Source of the DNA: Isoetes taiwanensis
Lineage: Eukaryota > Streptophyta > Lycopodiopsida > Isoetales > Isoetaceae
Direction: 5' to 3'
DNA length: 64,000 nucleotides
NCBI GenBank assembly: GCA_021234155.1
Contig: JAJEKV010000050.1
Span: 7,275,199 to 7,339,198 of the forward strand
Shown: positions 63,921 through 64,000 of the stretch, one piece after another
Layout of the letters: each line of letters opens with the position of its first letter
How positions within the stretch are numbered: position 1 is the first letter of the stretch
Made by a program: the position numbers and the translations under genes
Notes under the pieces: model-generated
Seen by the model: only the letters and a program-made list of their open reading frames with translations
Databases searched by the model: none
Told to the model about the DNA's origin: nothing

Positions 63921-64000
63921 CATGGAATATGCTCAATAGAAAAACTTTTGAATTTATTCACCAGGTCTAGTATTTTCATCTTAAGTTCCATCAAAACGGC
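60948..64000 (-). mobile_element. Ty3/gypsy retrotransposon (Tat/Athila-type), runs off the right edge
   Basis: Minus-strand element. Its order from the right edge is a possible RNase H-like scrap, reverse transcriptase, degenerate RNase H, integrase and a stop at 60948. The integrase type, the string VKQKLRRINP before RT and the weak RNase H point to the Tat/Athila branch rather than chromoviruses. No chromodomain follows the integrase. The 5' LTR and gag would lie beyond 64000. The 3' LTR was not identified between 58300 and 60948. Confidence 0.85.

Overview
This window looks like nuclear DNA of a land plant. It has one intact plant-specific gene, a GRAS transcription factor at 32169-33893. 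Around it lie the usual debris of a large plant genome: Ty3 and copia retrotransposons, 5'-truncated LINEs, a PIF/Harbinger DNA transposon, foldback (MITE-like) elements, long GA microsatellites, and pseudogene pieces of plant families (PPR, ClpP, HSP90, FCP1-type phosphatase). The exact lineage cannot be read from the sequence. The low gene density and many decayed LINEs would suit a large-genome plant such as a fern, lycophyte or gymnosperm, but that is inference.

Layout. 1-7575: GC-richer, decayed repetitive block, probably a minus-strand LTR retrotransposon with a primer-binding-site-like sequence at 5817-5830, four stem-loop repeats in its leader and a 30-bp triplet repeat near the far end. 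7.6-22.7 kb: A-rich on the plus strand (T-rich on the minus strand, as in plant introns), with tandem repeats of about 550 bp, 180 bp and a hairpin array. A minus-strand LINE (16819-19153) is wedged between two halves of a GA microsatellite. 23.0-23.8 kb: damaged HSP90 fragment whose second exon runs into unrelated open sequence. 27.8-28.5 kb: second LINE 3' end. 31.8-33.9 kb: GRAS gene with a TATA box and two upstream ORFs.

35864-40116: PIF/Harbinger element with matching TAA target-site duplications, terminal inverted repeats, a plausible first exon, a degraded DDE exon and an antisense PPR gene fragment. 40.6-44.4 kb: a palindrome/direct-repeat composite, a copia reverse-transcriptase scrap and an FCP1-like phosphatase pseudogene. 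45.3-48.7 kb: ClpP pseudogene, an acidic ORF whose 3' part is triplicated in about 630-bp tandem units, then a 453-bp foldback element. 54.6-56.6 kb: unidentified broken gene and a second, 677-bp foldback element. 60948-64000: minus-strand Ty3/gypsy pol of Tat/Athila type running off the right edge.

The only gene likely to be working is the GRAS gene. Everything else identified is a mobile element, a repeat or a broken gene copy. No rRNA gene, certain tRNA gene or CRISPR array was seen.
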